Shown here: positions 62,235 to 64,000 of the stretch, one piece after another
How positions within the stretch are numbered: the stretch's first letter is position 1
Layout of the letters: every line of letters begins with the position of its first letter
NCBI RefSeq assembly: GCF_002128405.1
Contig: NZ_NETJ01000005.1
Location: 248,001-312,000, forward strand
Length of the DNA: 64,000 bases
Source of the DNA: Gottfriedia solisilvae
Lineage (GTDB): Bacteria; Bacillota; Bacilli; Bacillales; Bacillaceae_G
Direction: 5' to 3'
The notes under the pieces: generated by a model
Told to the model about the DNA's origin: nothing
Seen by the model: only the letters and a program-made list of their open reading frames with translations
Database searches by the model: none
Translations under genes and position numbers: made by a program

Positions 62235-62573
62235 AACAATCTTTATAATGCTTAAATACAATGGGATTCTTGTGTAAGAAACTATACTGATAAAATAGAA
62301 GGTAGTCCATTTTTACAGATTGATAATGAATAGGTCCAATAAATGTATAATTAAACATAATACGGTAAAAATACTTTTGTTAATACTTTAACAAGTAATT
62401 ATATATATTCACTTAGAAAAAATTCAATACGTTGATAGGACTCATTATATGGAGAATTGCAAAAAGTAGCAATAAAAAAATATTGCTTTAATAAAATAAT
62501 TCTACGAATTATTATTCTGAAAAAGTAATTTATTTACAAAAAATAAAATAGTATTTTTTCTGAAAGTTATAAA
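62235..62573. other. AT-rich intergenic stretch
   Basis: About 340 bases without any recognisable gene or strong signal between the two divergent control regions. Confidence 0.4.
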
Positions 62574-62602
62574 TTGACAGTAAGCGCTTTCTATAATATA
62601 TT
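62574..62602 (+). promoter_or_regulatory. Promoter of the sucrose-phosphorylase-type gene with cre box
   Basis: TTGACA (62574-62579) and TATATT (62597-62602) have a 17-bp spacer. AGTAAGCGCTTTCT (62579-62592), a cre-like box with mismatched ends, fills the spacer. Confidence 0.72.
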
Positions 62603-62607
62603 TGACT

Positions 62608-62621
62608 TGGGAGCGGTACCA
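62608..62621. promoter_or_regulatory. LacI-type operator 1
   Basis: TGGGAGCGGTACCA is a CG-centred imperfect palindrome typical of LacI-family sites. It lies directly after the -10. Confidence 0.7.
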
Positions 62622-62641
62622 TAAAGATTTTTATCAAATTG

Positions 62642-62655
62642 TGGGAGCGATACCA
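62642..62655. promoter_or_regulatory. LacI-type operator 2
   Basis: TGGGAGCGATACCA differs by one base from operator 1 and starts 34 bp downstream of it, with extended symmetry TTGTGG...CCACAA. It overlaps the ribosome-site region. Confidence 0.72.
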
Positions 62656-62669
62656 CAAGGAGGAATCAT

Positions 62670-64000
62670 ATGAATAAATTAAAAGAAAGACTAACTTTTA
62701 TTTATGAAAATGAAGATATAAATAGTATTTATAATTCGATTATAAAAAGGCTAAATGAAGCGAAAAATAAAGGTTTAAGACAAAGAAAACAAGGTTGGGA
62801 TGAGTCAGACATTGTTTTAATAACTTATGGAGATCAATTTAGTGAAACTGGTGTTCCAACGCTGGAAACGTTTAAAAAAATGTTCGATGAGCATTTGGCA
62901 AACAAGTTTGAAATCGTTCATATTTTACCGTTTTATCCTTACTCTTCAGACGATGGTTTTTCAGTTATTGATTACAAAAAAGTCAATCCTGTTTTAGGGG
63001 ATTGGTCAAATGTAGAAAACTTATCAACTTCAGCTAGAATCATGTTTGATTATGTATGTAACCATATTTCAGCTAAGAGTGATTGGTTCCAAGAATATTT
63101 AAAAGGAAATCCTAAATATGATAATTACTTCATTGAAATGGATCCTTCAATTGACTTAAGTTCTGTAACAAGACCAAGGGCACTTCCGTTACTTTCAAAA
63201 TTTAAATTAGCAAATGGCGAAGAAAAATATATATGGACTACTTTTAGTGATGATCAAATTGATTTGAATTTTAGTAATCCACAAGTGTTAGTAGATATGA
63301 TTGATGTTTTACTATTCTATCTAGAGCAAGGTGCAGAATACGTAAGACTAGATGCAGTTGGTTATATGTGGAAAGAAGTAGGAACGTCATGTATCCATCT
63401 TGAAAAAACACATGAAATAGTCAAATTATTCCGTGATATTTTAGACGAAGCTGCAAGAGGTACAGTCATGATCACTGAAACGAATGTACCGCACTTAGAT
63501 AATATTTCTTATTTTGGTAATGGAAATGATGAAGCGCATATGGTTTATCAATTCCCACTTCCACCATTAGTTCTTTATTCACTTCATAATGAAAATGGAA
63601 ATGTTTTAACAAACTGGGCGAAACAACTAGGTGGCTCTGGAAAAGATTCAACATTCTTCAATTTCCTAGCTTCACATGACGGAATTGGATTAAATCCAAT
63701 TAGAGGAATTATACCGGAAGAAGAGATTTTATCACTTGTTAATGATTTAAAACAAGAGGGTGCATTAGTAAATTATAAGAAGAATTCAGATGGTAGTGAA
63801 AGCCCATATGAAATTAATGTAACTTACTTAGATGCCTTAAATAAACAATCTTATAGTGATGACTTGCGCGTGAAAAGATTCTTGCTAGCACATTCGATTC
63901 TATTAACTTTCCCAGGTGTTCCAGCCGTTTACATTCAAAGTATGCTAGGCTCAAGAAACGATTACAAAGGCGTTGAACAAACTGGAATGAATCGATCAAT
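62670..64000 (+). CDS. Sucrose-phosphorylase-family glycosidase (GH13_18), 3' end outside the window
   Basis: The frame is open from ATG at 62670 (after AAGGAGG) to the end of the window, 443 codons. HILPFYPYSSDDGFSVIDY near residue 90 is the family start of the barrel. Asp228 in RLDAVGYMW is the expected nucleophile, Glu270 in MITETNVPH the acid/base and Asp337 in SHDGIG the transition-state stabiliser. The family (subfamily 18 of GH13) contains sucrose, sucrose-6-phosphate and glucosylglycerol phosphorylases. Which one this is cannot be told from the visible part. A LacI repressor is encoded divergently. Confidence 0.9.
   Translation, partial: MNKLKERLTFIYENEDINSIYNSIIKRLNEAKNKGLRQRKQGWDESDIVLITYGDQFSETGVPTLETFKKMFDEHLANKFEIVHILPFYPYSSDDGFSVIDYKKVNPVLGDWSNVENLSTSARIMFDYVCNHISAKSDWFQEYLKGNPKYDNYFIEMDPSIDLSSVTRPRALPLLSKFKLANGEEKYIWTTFSDDQIDLNFSNPQVLVDMIDVLLFYLEQGAEYVRLDAVGYMWKEVGTSCIHLEKTHEIVKLFRDILDEAARGTVMITETNVPHLDNISYFGNGNDEAHMVYQFPLPPLVLYSLHNENGNVLTNWAKQLGGSGKDSTFFNFLASHDGIGLNPIRGIIPEEEILSLVNDLKQEGALVNYKKNSDGSESPYEINVTYLDALNKQSYSDDLRVKRFLLAHSILLTFPGVPAVYIQSMLGSRNDYKGVEQTGMNRS

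Noticed and set aside
63472-63999. Two minus-strand frames near the right edge
   Set aside because: They lie opposite the GH13 gene, whose plus-strand frame is open to the window end with catalytic residues in place.
1-64000. tRNA, rRNA, CRISPR array, prophage or replication origin
   Set aside because: No cloverleaf with CCA end, rRNA block, regularly spaced repeats, phage gene set or DnaA-box cluster was seen on either strand.

Overview
The window is low-GC DNA with dense Shine-Dalgarno sites and rho-independent terminators. It carries a sleB-ypeB spore germination pair, cydABCD with a Rex box, a FapR-type box, catabolite (cre) boxes and RpiR/MurR-type regulators. Together these point to an endospore-forming Bacillaceae; the genus cannot be fixed from this sequence. 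No rRNA, tRNA, CRISPR array, intact transposase or phage gene was seen.

Layout. 1-2.9 kb: 3' part of an ABC-F gene and a DMT/EamA permease behind a leader with two terminator-like hairpins. 3.0-7.3 kb: a chitobiose-type PTS operon (IIB-IIC-IIA, GH4 6-phospho-glycosidase, ChbG deacetylase) with a cre box. 7.5-10.5 kb: RND efflux pump on the minus strand. 10.8-20.2 kb: peptidoglycan-sugar locus 1 (anmK, mupG-like, second IIB-IIC, small membrane protein, second GH4, second IIA, MurK/NagK-like kinase, murQ, RpiR regulator). 20.3-24.2 kb: glycolate oxidase glcF/glcD and a CdaR-type regulator on the minus strand. 24.5-37.9 kb: ABC exporter, nitroreductase, asnB, small membrane proteins and lipoprotein, XRE regulator, CPCC protein, HelD-like ATPase, DinB, MarR-GNAT fusion, GNAT. 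38.1-41.5 kb: sleB-ypeB and a YitT protein. 41.6-47.7 kb: cydABDC. 48-50 kb: hypothetical, truA, VOC protein. 50.3-56.8 kb: peptidoglycan-sugar locus 2 (RpiR/MurR, Asp/Glu racemase, FabH with a FapR box, murQ, murP, mupG). 56.9-61 kb: methyltransferase, threonine-aldolase-like enzyme, VOC protein, membrane proteins. 61.1-64 kb: LacI repressor and a divergent sucrose-phosphorylase-family gene that runs off the window, with two operators and a cre box.

How the parts fit. Three carbohydrate operons converge on GlcNAc-6-phosphate. Locus 2 is the known MurP-MurQ-MupG route for MurNAc and MurNAc-GlcNAc. Locus 1 duplicates MurQ, MupG and RpiR, but pairs them with a lactose/cellobiose-type PTS, a GH4 enzyme and a sugar kinase. 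That set could take up the opposite disaccharide (GlcNAc-MurNAc), cleave it to GlcNAc-6P plus free MurNAc, and feed the MurNAc through the kinase to MurQ. The palindrome TGAAAT-N3-ATTTCA occurs three times at the locus 1 PTS promoter, three times at the murQ2-murP promoter (34 bp apart) and once at the promoter of the locus 2 RpiR gene, so the two loci are probably co-regulated. Two copies of a roughly 210-bp element with matching 12-bp terminal inverted repeats, and one core-only copy, are the only clear mobile-like DNA.
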